From assembly GCA_035327305.1 (NCBI GenBank), contig DAOLDL010000002.1, positions 62,001-126,000 on the forward strand: a stretch of DNA of 64,000 bases. Direction: 5' to 3'. The stretch comes from CALMUP01 sp035327305 (GTDB taxonomy: Bacteria; Verrucomicrobiota; Kiritimatiellia; CAIVKH01). Below are positions 44,299 through 53,044 of the stretch, one piece after another (the stretch's first letter is position 1; the number at the start of each line of letters is the position of its first letter). The notes beneath the pieces were generated by a model. That model worked only from the letters and a program-made list of their open reading frames with translations. It searched no databases and had not been told where the DNA came from. The translations under genes were made by a program, and so were the position numbers.

Positions 44299-45567
44299 AT
44301 GTCGGAAATAGTAGCCATTCAAGGACGTGAAATTCTGGATTCCCGCGGGAATCCGACAGTTGAAGTGGATGTTTATTTGGATTCGGGAACGCTGGGACGT
44401 GCCGCCGTGCCTTCCGGCGCCTCCACCGGTGAAAATGAAGCCATCGAATTACGTGATGGCGACAAGTCCCGCTATCTTGGCAAAGGCGTGCTGAACGCCG
44501 TGACCAATGTCAATGAAGCCATCCAGGACGCCTTGGTCGGCATGGATGCCACGGATCAGGTGGCCATCGACCGCGCCATGCTCGAACTTGACGGCACCGA
44601 CACCAAATCCAAACTCGGCGCCAATGCCATTCTCGGCGTATCCATGGCCACAGCTCATGCCGCCGCCAACGAACTCGGTCTGCCGCTCTACCAATACATT
44701 GGCGGAACCAATGCCAAAGTGCTTCCCGTCCCCATGATGAACATTCTGAACGGCGGCGCTCACTCTGACGCGCCAATCGATTGCCAGGAATTTATGATCA
44801 TTCCTCACGGCGCGCCAACGTTTTCCGAAGGCCTGCGGATGGGAACCGAAGTTTTTCACGCGTTGAAAAGCGTGTTGAAAAAGGCCGGATTGAGCACAGC
44901 GGTCGGTGATGAAGGCGGTTTCGCCCCGGCGCTGAAGAGCAACGAACACGCGTTGGAAGTGATCATGGAGGCAATAGAAAAGGCCGGCTACAAACCCGGC
45001 GATCAAGTATCCATCGCACTCGACGTCGCCTCCAGCGAATTTTTCGACAAAGAAAAGAATAAATACGTCTTCAAGAAAAGCGACAAGTCCGAACGCACCG
45101 CTGATGAATTGGTCAGCTTTTACGAAGACTGGCTGAAGCGTTATCCGATCAAGAGCATTGAAGATGGTTGCGCGGAGAATGATTGGACGGGATGGAAAAT
45201 CCTGACCGACCGACTTGGCAGTCGCTGTCAATTGGTGGGCGACGATTTGTTCGTCACCAACACCAAATTCCTCAAGCGCGGAATCGATACCGGAACCGCA
45301 AACTCAATTCTGGTAAAAGTGAACCAGATCGGTACATTGACCGAAACGCTCGAAGCGGTTGAAATGGCCAAGCGAGCGAAATATACCGCTGTCATCAGCC
45401 ATCGTTCGGGGGAAACCGAAGATGCCACAATCGCCGATATCGCGGTCGCCACCAACGCCGGCCAGATCAAGACCGGCTCCTTGAGCCGCACGGACCGTAT
45501 TGCCAAATACAACCAACTCCTTCGTATTGAAGAACGGTTGGGTTCCTCGGCTGTTTACGGCGTGTAA
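44299..45567 (+). CDS. eno: enolase
   Basis: A 422-residue glycolytic enzyme. GREILDSRGNPTVEVDV at the start, catalytic Glu/Lys segments MIIPHGAPTFSEGLRMG, and VKVNQIGTLTETLEAV, ISHRSGETEDATIADIAVA and AGQIKTGSLSRTDRIAKYNQLLRIEE at the end. The ATG at 44299 follows CAGGAGAAC and fits the family; a longer start at 44227 is not needed. A terminator follows at 45585. It interconverts 2-phosphoglycerate and phosphoenolpyruvate. Confidence 0.97.
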   Translation: MSEIVAIQGREILDSRGNPTVEVDVYLDSGTLGRAAVPSGASTGENEAIELRDGDKSRYLGKGVLNAVTNVNEAIQDALVGMDATDQVAIDRAMLELDGTDTKSKLGANAILGVSMATAHAAANELGLPLYQYIGGTNAKVLPVPMMNILNGGAHSDAPIDCQEFMIIPHGAPTFSEGLRMGTEVFHALKSVLKKAGLSTAVGDEGGFAPALKSNEHALEVIMEAIEKAGYKPGDQVSIALDVASSEFFDKEKNKYVFKKSDKSERTADELVSFYEDWLKRYPIKSIEDGCAENDWTGWKILTDRLGSRCQLVGDDLFVTNTKFLKRGIDTGTANSILVKVNQIGTLTETLEAVEMAKRAKYTAVISHRSGETEDATIADIAVATNAGQIKTGSLSRTDRIAKYNQLLRIEERLGSSAVYGV

Positions 45568-45584
45568 AATAGGCCATGCAGAAG

Positions 45585-45620
45585 TGCGGGGAATGGATTG
45601 ACCATTCCCCGCATTTTTAT
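45585..45620 (+). terminator. Rho-independent terminator after eno
   Basis: TGCGGGGAATGG and CCATTCCCCGCA form a twelve-pair perfect stem around ATTGA, followed by TTTTTATTTAATTTT. It ends 15 bases before the ftsB start. Confidence 0.9.
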
Positions 45621-45635
45621 TTAATTTTCCAGTAT

Positions 45636-45971
45636 ATGACAATTTGGGTCCTTATATACCGAATATCTGCCGCCCTGGTTGTGGCGGTCGGCCTGATATG
45701 GGTCGGATCGTTGTTTTATCCCCAAATTCAAAAAGCCCGTGATTTGACCACCCGGCAACTTCAAATTGAGGATGAAATCCGGCGCGACGAGGAAATTTTG
45801 CGTCATCTTCGCATGAAACAACAACGTTTGCTTAACGATCCCCGCTTTATCGAAAAGATCGCCCGTGAAGAGTTGGGTCTTGCCAAACCCGGGGAAACTG
45901 TCTTCCGGTTTATTGACGACCCCACCCCCCTGCAAGGGCGAACCAACATTACCGGACGAGCCTTGCGTTAA
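45636..45971 (+). CDS. ftsB: FtsB/DivIC-type cell division protein
   Basis: A 111-residue bitopic protein. One N-terminal membrane helix (ISAALVVAVGLIWVGSLFY), then a coiled coil (LTTRQLQIEDEIRRDEEILRHLRMKQQRLL) and the family end DPRFIEKIAREELGLAKPGETVFRFID. FtsB/DivIC joins FtsL and FtsQ in the divisome. The start at 45636 avoids reading into the eno terminator. The eno-ftsB order is also known from Gammaproteobacteria. Confidence 0.9.
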   Translation: MTIWVLIYRISAALVVAVGLIWVGSLFYPQIQKARDLTTRQLQIEDEIRRDEEILRHLRMKQQRLLNDPRFIEKIAREELGLAKPGETVFRFIDDPTPLQGRTNITGRALR

Positions 45972-46047
45972 TCCGCCGTAATTCAGTTCCTCACCCATCC
46001 TTTTGATTGCCAACCCGTCCCGTGTGCAAGCATGATATTCACCATTG

Positions 46048-46812
46048 ATGCCGTATAAACTATATTACTTCGCCGCAGTCCTGCTGGTTATATTTACCGG
46101 TTGCGGTGTGCTGTCCACCGAATCGGAGCAAATTCCGGTTCAAATCGTCGCCATCCGTCCACATGATTTGGATGCATATACGCAGGGGTTACAGCTCGTT
46201 GATGGTAGACTTTTTGAAAGCACCGGACTTTACGGCGAATCATCGGTGCGGGAAGTTGATCCGCTGACCGGTCGCGTCCTTCGCAAAACCATGCTGGATT
46301 CCCGATTTTTCGGTGAAGGTTTAACCATGCATGCCGGAGAGCTTTGGGTACTTACATGGATGGAAAATACTGCGTTGGTTATGAATCCGGACACGTTCGA
46401 CATCGTTCGATCGTATTCGTACGATGGCGAGGGCTGGGGTCTCACCAGCGACGGTAAACACTTGATCATGAGCGATGGAACCAGCACGTTGAAGTTTATT
46501 GAGCCTACGGATTTTTCCGTCGTCAAAAAATTGCGGGTTACTGAATCCGGTGTCCCCTTGATGAACCTCAACGAACTCGAATTTATAAACGGATCGATTT
46601 TCGCAAACGTTTACCTGACAGATAGAATTGTGAGAATTAATCCACGCTCGGGACGAGTGACCGGATACATGCAACTGAACGAGCTTAGAAGGCATTTAGC
46701 ACAACCCAACCGGGCCGAGGTATTGAATGGAATTGCTTACGATGAACAAACCGGCCACTTGCTCGTAACTGGAAAATACTGGCCGATGTTGTTTGTATTA
46801 CAGTGGAAGTGA
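46048..46812 (+). CDS. glutaminyl-peptide cyclotransferase-like lipoprotein
   Basis: A 254-residue protein with a lipoprotein signal (VLLVIFTGCG, cysteine at about residue 20). The body is a five-bladed propeller of the glutamine cyclotransferase family: HDLDAYTQGLQLVDGRLFESTGLYGESSVREVD, FGEGLTMHAGELWVLTWMEN, LNELEFINGSIFANVYLTDRIVRI and NGIAYDEQTGHLLVTGKYWP. It should form pyroglutamate at N-terminal glutamines of exported peptides. The ATG at 46048 is preferred over a TTG three bases earlier. Confidence 0.87.
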   Translation: MPYKLYYFAAVLLVIFTGCGVLSTESEQIPVQIVAIRPHDLDAYTQGLQLVDGRLFESTGLYGESSVREVDPLTGRVLRKTMLDSRFFGEGLTMHAGELWVLTWMENTALVMNPDTFDIVRSYSYDGEGWGLTSDGKHLIMSDGTSTLKFIEPTDFSVVKKLRVTESGVPLMNLNELEFINGSIFANVYLTDRIVRINPRSGRVTGYMQLNELRRHLAQPNRAEVLNGIAYDEQTGHLLVTGKYWPMLFVLQWK

Positions 46813-47153
46813 AGCAGATACCCGCATTCTTAATTATTCCAGAATAATTTTATAACAAGTCACCTTGATTTCAGAATGAGGTTTGTTATTGTAAAAATAT
46901 TCGGATCGGGATCACATCAGCAAGCTATACTAACGTAACACCATTATCACGATCACAGTAGAATTGTGCCCGAAAATGGTCGGTCGCCGATTGCATGCGT
47001 GTTCCGGATAAATCGCAACATTTCTGATTGGCCATCGTTTGCCGGGATTTAAATCAAGAATTGAGATTCGGTGCGCCGGAGGTGTCTTTGACATTAAAAA
47101 TCCCGCGGCGGCTGGATGTGATGCAAGCCACAATAATAAAATGGAAATACATT
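46813..47153. other. 341-base stretch without a gene
   Basis: It holds an AT-rich palindrome AATTATTCCAGAATAATT (46832-46849), too weak for a firm terminator, and no convincing coding frame. An in-frame extension of the AAA+ gene to 47028 exists but has no familiar composition; the promoter of that gene should be here. Confidence 0.5.
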
Positions 47154-48455
47154 ATGAAAACCCCACAAATTCAACCGGTTTTTGAAGACCTCGGCGATTA
47201 TTGGCAGATTGGTTACGGCCTTACCCCGGTAACTGCCGCTCAATACCTGGCTCAAGAATTTCCCGACATTCCCCAATGGGTTTGCTGGAATATGGACCCC
47301 GAGCCGGCGGAACGGGCATTGCGGGCGTTTGTGGGACAAGGCGCCAACAATGCGGGAACCATCGGAAAGTGGAGTTGGGAACGAATTCCCTGTCGTTACG
47401 GAAACGTGGGCTTTTGGTCGAGTCGCGTCGATAAAACTCACATTGGATCGGCGTGGGTAGGCATGCTTCAAGTTACCGGTCCCAAGGGCGAACAGTTTTA
47501 TATGTTTTCTTATATCCGGATCGACTGCAAACCCAATATGGAATATCTGGTTTCAACCGGCGATCTAAAACTATTGCGTCGGTTTGCCGAAGATGTATTG
47601 CGTCATCTCCAACCCCGACGCAATCGGAAAATTGTCAACGTTCAGGTCATCGGTAGCACCGACTTTCAGCTTCGGGCCGATGAAATGGAAGAGGTCTATC
47701 TTCCCGCCCGTCTGCAAGAAGATATTCTGACGCAAGTTGACGGCTTTTTCGGAAGCAAAAAACTGTATCGGGAAATGGAAATTCCTTACAAACGCGGATT
47801 CCTTTTTACCGGCCAACCCGGAACCGGCAAAACCATGCTGATTCGCAATCTCATTCGGCATTGCTACTCCAAACACAAAGTTTCAACGGCTTATCTGGCT
47901 ATCAACCGCCGCACGGATGCGATGGATCTTCGCGCATTGTTCCGATGTGCGACCGACAAGAATCCTTGTTTATTGATTTTGGAAGATGTGGAGTCGCTTT
48001 GTCATGAGACAATGCTGACAAGGTCGGAAGTACTGGCCGAATTGGATGGCATCAGTCAACACTCCGGCATGCTGTTGATTGCTACAGCCAACGATCCCGG
48101 GCGAATTGATCCCGCCCTGGTGCACCGACCCAGCCGGTTTGACCGGGTTTGGACTTTTCCATTGCCCGACAAAGGATTGCGCTCGCGTTATATCCGAGAG
48201 CAGTATCCCCGGATGGACGCGGGTTTATTGGAACGACTTGCTGCGGAAACGGAAGACTGGACATTTGCGTACATAAAAGAAATGCGCAACACTGCGGCCA
48301 TACTAGCGATTAAAGATGGCTTGAATGTCATAGAACCGCACCACGTCACGCAAGCATTGACCCTGCTTCGGGATCAGTTCAAAGCCGGTAAATCCGGACA
48401 CAAGGACACATTGAAATCCAATCGCCCGGTTGGATTCGATTTTTCAACACGATAA
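47154..48455 (+). CDS. AAA+ ATPase with an unassigned N-terminal domain
   Basis: A 433-residue protein. Residues 220-400 form a single AAA module of the classical (FtsH/Cdc48/BCS1-like) clade: Walker A TGQPGTGKTML, Walker B CLLILEDVESL, sensor 1 TANDPGRIDPAL and the arginine finger region RPSRFDRVWTF. The first 200 residues (YWQIGYGLTPVTAAQYLAQEF, HIGSAWVGMLQVTGPKGEQFYMF) match no family I know. No protease or transmembrane segment is present. An ATG at 47121 would add 11 residues. It is a stand-alone gene before tRNA-Arg. I infer a remodelling ATPase for an unknown client. Confidence 0.75.
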   Translation: MKTPQIQPVFEDLGDYWQIGYGLTPVTAAQYLAQEFPDIPQWVCWNMDPEPAERALRAFVGQGANNAGTIGKWSWERIPCRYGNVGFWSSRVDKTHIGSAWVGMLQVTGPKGEQFYMFSYIRIDCKPNMEYLVSTGDLKLLRRFAEDVLRHLQPRRNRKIVNVQVIGSTDFQLRADEMEEVYLPARLQEDILTQVDGFFGSKKLYREMEIPYKRGFLFTGQPGTGKTMLIRNLIRHCYSKHKVSTAYLAINRRTDAMDLRALFRCATDKNPCLLILEDVESLCHETMLTRSEVLAELDGISQHSGMLLIATANDPGRIDPALVHRPSRFDRVWTFPLPDKGLRSRYIREQYPRMDAGLLERLAAETEDWTFAYIKEMRNTAAILAIKDGLNVIEPHHVTQALTLLRDQFKAGKSGHKDTLKSNRPVGFDFSTR

Positions 48456-48499
48456 GATGATGAATTAGAGAAAATAAACATATTTTAACCGAATAAACG

Positions 48500-48576
<77 letters not shown>

Positions 48577-48693
48577 GCTATCGGGTGGTACATATCAAAT
48601 ACCAGTATTAACGACAAGTCCGTGATGGTGGATAATTGTTGAGTGGTATTTTATAATTTGTTATTTTTGTTTCTGTTAAGAAAGGAAACCGCC

Positions 48694-49542
48694 ATGAAAA
48701 CCTTGTTCATCACCACTCTGGCAATATGTTTGACCGGCTTGCTGGTCAACCCGGTCGAAGCGCAAAAAGTCGTTATCAAAGGCTCCAACACGTTCGGAGA
48801 GGAACTCGCACCGGCCCTGATCAAGGCCTTTTCATCGAAAAACCCCAACATCACCATTGAATTGGAGTCTTCGAGTAGTGGCGCTGGTATTGAAGCATTA
48901 TTGGAATCCGAGAGCGACATAGCCTCCAGCTCGCGATTACTATCCGAAGATGAAGTACGAAGGGCACAATCGCGCGGCTTACTTCTCGATACTCATATTG
49001 TTGGTTATTACGGCGTGGCCGTCGTTGTTAACCCCGGGAATCCGATAAAGGCCCTTACCGACCGGCAAATTGAACAAATATTTTCCGGCGAGATAACCAA
49101 TTGGAAGGAAATCGGAGGAAACGACGCGGCAATAACTGTCTACATTCGAGATCAAAGCGCTGGAACTCACCTCGGATTCCGGGAACTGGCCATGCGAAAC
49201 AAACCTTATGCGGATTCGGCATTTCCTAAACTTTCCTATAACGAAATTGCCGAAACCATTGCCGGAGATGCCAATGGCGTGGGGTACATAAACATCAATT
49301 CATTGCACGCATCCGGTATCCGGGGAATTATCGTAAATGGCATCCATCCCTCCAATATTGCGGTGGTCGAAGGTTTATATCCATTTGCCCGCCAGGTTCG
49401 ACTGATAACCAACCGGGATAATTACTCCAGGGAAACGCGCGCATTCATACGTTTTGTGCAATCACGGGACGGACAACGCGTCGTGGAGTCGGTCGGTTTT
49501 GTGCCTCGTTTTGCCAGCCGAATGGATATGGGTGGCTTCTAG
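48694..49542 (+). CDS. PstS-like phosphate-binding periplasmic protein
   Basis: A 282-residue protein with a signal peptide (FITTLAICLTGLLVNPVEAQ). VVIKGSNTFGEELAPALIKAF, ESSSSGAGIEALLESESDIASSSRLL, NPIKALTDRQIEQIFSGEITNWKEIGG and RDQSAGTHLGFRELAM are the phosphate-binding loops of the PBP-like 2 / PstS family. No pstC, pstA, pstB or phoU follows, so it may act alone or with a distant transporter. The ATG at 48694 has AAGAAAGGAAA upstream and gives the signal peptide. Confidence 0.88.
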   Translation: MKTLFITTLAICLTGLLVNPVEAQKVVIKGSNTFGEELAPALIKAFSSKNPNITIELESSSSGAGIEALLESESDIASSSRLLSEDEVRRAQSRGLLLDTHIVGYYGVAVVVNPGNPIKALTDRQIEQIFSGEITNWKEIGGNDAAITVYIRDQSAGTHLGFRELAMRNKPYADSAFPKLSYNEIAETIAGDANGVGYININSLHASGIRGIIVNGIHPSNIAVVEGLYPFARQVRLITNRDNYSRETRAFIRFVQSRDGQRVVESVGFVPRFASRMDMGGF

Positions 49543-49570
49543 CTTTAATTCGAAGTCGTCGGTTTCCAGA

Positions 49571-50650
49571 TTATTTCGACTGCCATATTTCCTTTAATAA
49601 AGGAAATTCGATGGCGTTGCCGTGAGTTACCTTCCCGATTTTCTCCGCCAACACAAAACGTGGAGCGCCTTTACTGGATTTTTTATCCAGGCTCATGGCC
49701 GCTTGAAGAACACCCCAATCGAGATCCGGAGCCTTGGTCGGTAATCCCGCTTTGATCAATAGCGCCTCAATGCGTGAAACCTCATCATTCGCCAAACCGG
49801 AAACCTTTGCTGAAACCCGGGCGGCAAAGAGCATACCAACTGAAATCGCCTCGCCATGCAAATAAACCCCGTATCCTGCCGCCGCTTCAATCGCATGCCC
49901 CATGGTATGGCCAAAATTCAATATGGCCCTCAATCCAGTCTCATGTTCATCCTGCCGAACAACTTCGGCCTTAATCCTGCAACTTTGCGCAACAATATGT
50001 TGAAGCATTTCCCGATCTCCCTTCAGGATCGACGCCATATTTGCCTCCAGAAATGCAAACAACGACTCATCGTAAATTATGCCGTATTTAATTACTTCAG
50101 CCATGCCAGCCTTGAATTCACGGGCAGGAAGCGATTTCAGGACATCCAGATCGCATAATACAAGGGATGGTTGATGAAACGCGCCAATCAAATTTTTGCC
50201 TTGCGGTAAATTAATTCCCGTTTTCCCTCCCACAGCGCTGTCAACCATGGCCAACAAGGTTGTCGGAGCCTGGACAAATCTCAAGCCCCGCATGTATGTC
50301 GCCGCGGCGTAACCGGCAATATCCCCCACCACCCCGCCGCCCAATGCAATGACAATCGATTTGCGCTCCAAACCTGCTGATATGGCATCATTGTATATTT
50401 TGAATAAACATTCCCCGGATTTGCTTTCCTCGCCGGCAGGAATTACCGATAAATGGAAAGGAAGCCCGATCGCCTGGAATTGTCGGATAACAGAATCCCC
50501 ATATAACGTTTGCACGTGGGAATCGGTTACCACCAAACCACTTGATGCGTTCAACGCATATTCATTCAATTTGTCGGGAAGACTCGGCAACAAAGCGGTT
50601 CCGATTATGATATCATAAGAGCGCGCTCCCAAATCCACTTTTACTTTCAC
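49571..50650 (-). CDS. aroB: 3-dehydroquinate synthase
   Basis: A 359-residue protein. GEESKSGECLFKIYNDA, the NAD-binding VIALGGGVVGDIAGYAAATYMRG, VQAPTTLLAMVDSAVGGKTGINLPQGKNLIGAFHQP and the metal-site LNFGHTMGHAIEAA are the AroB signature. It makes the first ring of the shikimate pathway from DAHP. Its start overlaps the fmt stop by four bases. Confidence 0.96.
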   Translation of the reverse strand: MKVKVDLGARSYDIIIGTALLPSLPDKLNEYALNASSGLVVTDSHVQTLYGDSVIRQFQAIGLPFHLSVIPAGEESKSGECLFKIYNDAISAGLERKSIVIALGGGVVGDIAGYAAATYMRGLRFVQAPTTLLAMVDSAVGGKTGINLPQGKNLIGAFHQPSLVLCDLDVLKSLPAREFKAGMAEVIKYGIIYDESLFAFLEANMASILKGDREMLQHIVAQSCRIKAEVVRQDEHETGLRAILNFGHTMGHAIEAAAGYGVYLHGEAISVGMLFAARVSAKVSGLANDEVSRIEALLIKAGLPTKAPDLDWGVLQAAMSLDKKSSKGAPRFVLAEKIGKVTHGNAIEFPLLKEIWQSK

Positions 50651-51606
50651 ACAATGTCCTTTCCTTCCGATGTCACAGCCGCATTAAGTATGTCGCCAAT
50701 CACCCATTTATGCCCACACAAAAACGCCGAGCCGAGCATGCTTTTTTTACCTTCCGGCTGAAGTTCGAGCAATCGAATCGCTTGCTCCCCGGTCATGATC
50801 AATGGTCCGGCGCCGCCGAATTCAATAATTTGACCAGGCTCGCCGGCGCCCGGTTCAACCATTGTCCGCCACACTTTGATTGCAACACCTTTATGGAGAA
50901 AATAACCACCCGGCCAGGGCTGAAAACCTCGAATGCGATTGCTGATCGCACGCGCCGGCAAACGCCAGTCAATAAGTCCATCCTGTTTGGTGATTTTGGG
51001 GGCAAATGTCGCTTGATCGTGTGCCTGGGGCATTAAAGTCACCTTGCCGGTTTCCATTAAATCCAATGCCTTCAAAGCCAGTCCTGCACCAATCTGTGAA
51101 AATCGTTCACTTAACGTAATTGCATTATCATCCGGCGATACCGGATGTTTTTCTTGTATGATGATATCACCGGCATCCATCTCCTTAACTACTTGGAAAA
51201 TTGTAACGCCACTTGTCGTTTCACCATTGGCAATCGACCACTGCATCGGGGCGGCGCCCCGGTATTTTGGCAAAAGCGAGGGGTGAACGTTGATAACACC
51301 TTTGGGCGGCAATACAAGCACCCGACCCGGAATATACTGTCCAAAGGAAGCCACGACGATGGCATCGGGATTCCACGACGAAATTACCGCAAGTGCGTCC
51401 GGCGAACCTATTTTTTCCGGTGTAATAACAGGAATTCCGAGATTCAGGGCAGTTTCATGCACTATGCCGGTTTGCACCTTCCGATTTCTGCCGCTGGGTC
51501 GATCGGGTTGGGCGGCAACTCCAACCAATTCGTGCCGGTCGCTGGCGGCCAGAGAAAGCAAAGTCGGGACTGAAAAAAGGGATGAACCGAAGAATACTAT
51601 CCTCAT
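50647..51606 (-). CDS. fmt: methionyl-tRNA formyltransferase
   Basis: A 319-residue enzyme. MRIVFFGSSLFSVPTLL at the start, the folate-site loop FGQYIPGRVLVLPPKGVINVHPSLLPKYRGAAPMQWSIANGE with conserved Asn/His, and GVTIFQVVKEMDAGDI, then the C-terminal tRNA domain. It formylates Met-tRNAi for initiation. def is not beside it; aroB follows with overlapping genes. Confidence 0.96.
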   Translation of the reverse strand: MRIVFFGSSLFSVPTLLSLAASDRHELVGVAAQPDRPSGRNRKVQTGIVHETALNLGIPVITPEKIGSPDALAVISSWNPDAIVVASFGQYIPGRVLVLPPKGVINVHPSLLPKYRGAAPMQWSIANGETTSGVTIFQVVKEMDAGDIIIQEKHPVSPDDNAITLSERFSQIGAGLALKALDLMETGKVTLMPQAHDQATFAPKITKQDGLIDWRLPARAISNRIRGFQPWPGGYFLHKGVAIKVWRTMVEPGAGEPGQIIEFGGAGPLIMTGEQAIRLLELQPEGKKSMLGSAFLCGHKWVIGDILNAAVTSEGKDIV

Positions 51607-51714
51607 GGACGGACGGTTCCTTTCCCGGTTAGTGCCACCCGGTTTTGGTGGCCTGCAGACCGGCTTTCTATGAAAGCGTATTGCGTGTTGGCTGGTTTGT
51701 GATAAAAAAGATTC

Positions 51715-53001
51715 ATGAACTTGGCAAACTTAAGAGGCATATTGGGGTATATAGCGAGATTTCGCGACAAAATCTTCGTATTGAATATCGACAGCGAAAT
51801 ACTCGCCTCCGACAATTTTCACAATCTTCTGTTGGATATTTCCGTACTTCGCAGTCTCAATATTAAAATTGTTCTGGTTCATGGTTCCAGCGTTCACATC
51901 AAGATGCTTTCTGAATCCATGAAGACACCTTACTCGGATTTGGACGGTATGGGAATAACGGATGAAGACACGTTGAAACTTTCCGTGATGGCCTCCACCA
52001 GGCTCTCCCACGAAATCATGGAAGGCTTGCGCGATACCGACCAACGCGCTGTCATCACGAACGCCATTATCGCCCACCCCGCAGGCATCATTGACGGCGT
52101 GGATCAACAATTCACCGGTCAGGTCGAACGCGTGGAATCATCGTTTCTCGAGGATTTGCTGGAGCAGGATATCATACCGGTAATTCCTCCGTTGGGAATG
52201 GACGGAAACGGCAAGACGTTTCGGGTAAATTCAGATGGCGTGGCACTCGAAGTTTCAGAGGCGCTGAAAGCCGCCAAGCTCATGTTTATCTCGACCAGCA
52301 ACGGAGTGCGCGGAAGTGGCACGTTGCAGGCGCAATTCTCCGTTGCCGAAGCCGAGGAATATCTGAAGAAAAACAAAAACACGCTCGACAAGGAAATGAC
52401 ATCAAAGCTAAGGCACGGATTACGTGCCTGCCGAAATGGCGTTTCCCGAGTTCATATCATTGACGGTCGCCAGGATGCCGCATTGTTAAGCGAGATTTTC
52501 TCAAACGAAGGCATCGGTACCATGATTCATGCCAATGAATATGAAGCCATACGGCGTGCCCGCAAAAAAGACATCGGCGCCATAATCAGCCTGATTCGGG
52601 AGTCCGTTGAATCGAAACAATTGTTGGGCCGGACCCGGGAGGAAATTACCCAGCGAATAAATGACTACTATGTCTTTGAAATTGACCGCAACATATTGGG
52701 CTGTGTCGCTCTGCGGATATATCCAACCAAGCACAAACCTATAGCCGAACTTGAATGCCTGTTTGTCGCGGAAGCGCACGAAAATCAGGGCATCGGCCGA
52801 AAAATGATGCATTTCATTGAAAATCAATCGCGTATCATGGGGGTCGAACGGCTGTTTGCCCTCTCCACCCAGGCATTTAATTATTTTCAGCAAAAAGGCG
52901 GATTCTCGGAAGGCGATCCTTCACTATTGCCCCCGGAACGACGCGCGCGATACAGCAAAAGCGGACGTCACTCCAAGATACTCTTCAAGGATTTGAATTG
53001 A
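51715..53001 (+). CDS. argA: amino-acid N-acetyltransferase (N-acetylglutamate synthase)
   Basis: A 428-residue fusion of an amino-acid kinase fold (residues 1-280: IKIVLVHGSSVHIKML, SRLSHEIMEGL, NAIIAHPAGIIDGVDQQFTG) and a GNAT acetyltransferase (residues 285-428: IAELECLFVAEAHENQGIGRKMMHFIENQ). This domain order is that of proteobacterial-type ArgA. It makes N-acetylglutamate, first step of arginine synthesis; feedback inhibition by arginine is expected through the kinase fold. The Shine-Dalgarno signal is weak. It is divergent from fmt. Confidence 0.92.
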   Translation: MNLANLRGILGYIARFRDKIFVLNIDSEILASDNFHNLLLDISVLRSLNIKIVLVHGSSVHIKMLSESMKTPYSDLDGMGITDEDTLKLSVMASTRLSHEIMEGLRDTDQRAVITNAIIAHPAGIIDGVDQQFTGQVERVESSFLEDLLEQDIIPVIPPLGMDGNGKTFRVNSDGVALEVSEALKAAKLMFISTSNGVRGSGTLQAQFSVAEAEEYLKKNKNTLDKEMTSKLRHGLRACRNGVSRVHIIDGRQDAALLSEIFSNEGIGTMIHANEYEAIRRARKKDIGAIISLIRESVESKQLLGRTREEITQRINDYYVFEIDRNILGCVALRIYPTKHKPIAELECLFVAEAHENQGIGRKMMHFIENQSRIMGVERLFALSTQAFNYFQQKGGFSEGDPSLLPPERRARYSKSGRHSKILFKDLN

Positions 53002-53044
53002 TCGAACCGGGCGCCATTGCATTCACATCACCAATACATGCGTC

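Noticed and set aside
46832..46849. AATTATTCCAGAATAATT palindrome after the cyclotransferase gene
   Set aside because: AT-only stem, low stability and no proper T-run; noted only in the gap description.
47028..47153. N-terminal extension of the AAA+ ATPase to 47028
   Set aside because: No conserved composition and no ribosome binding site; ATG 47154 or 47121 is better.
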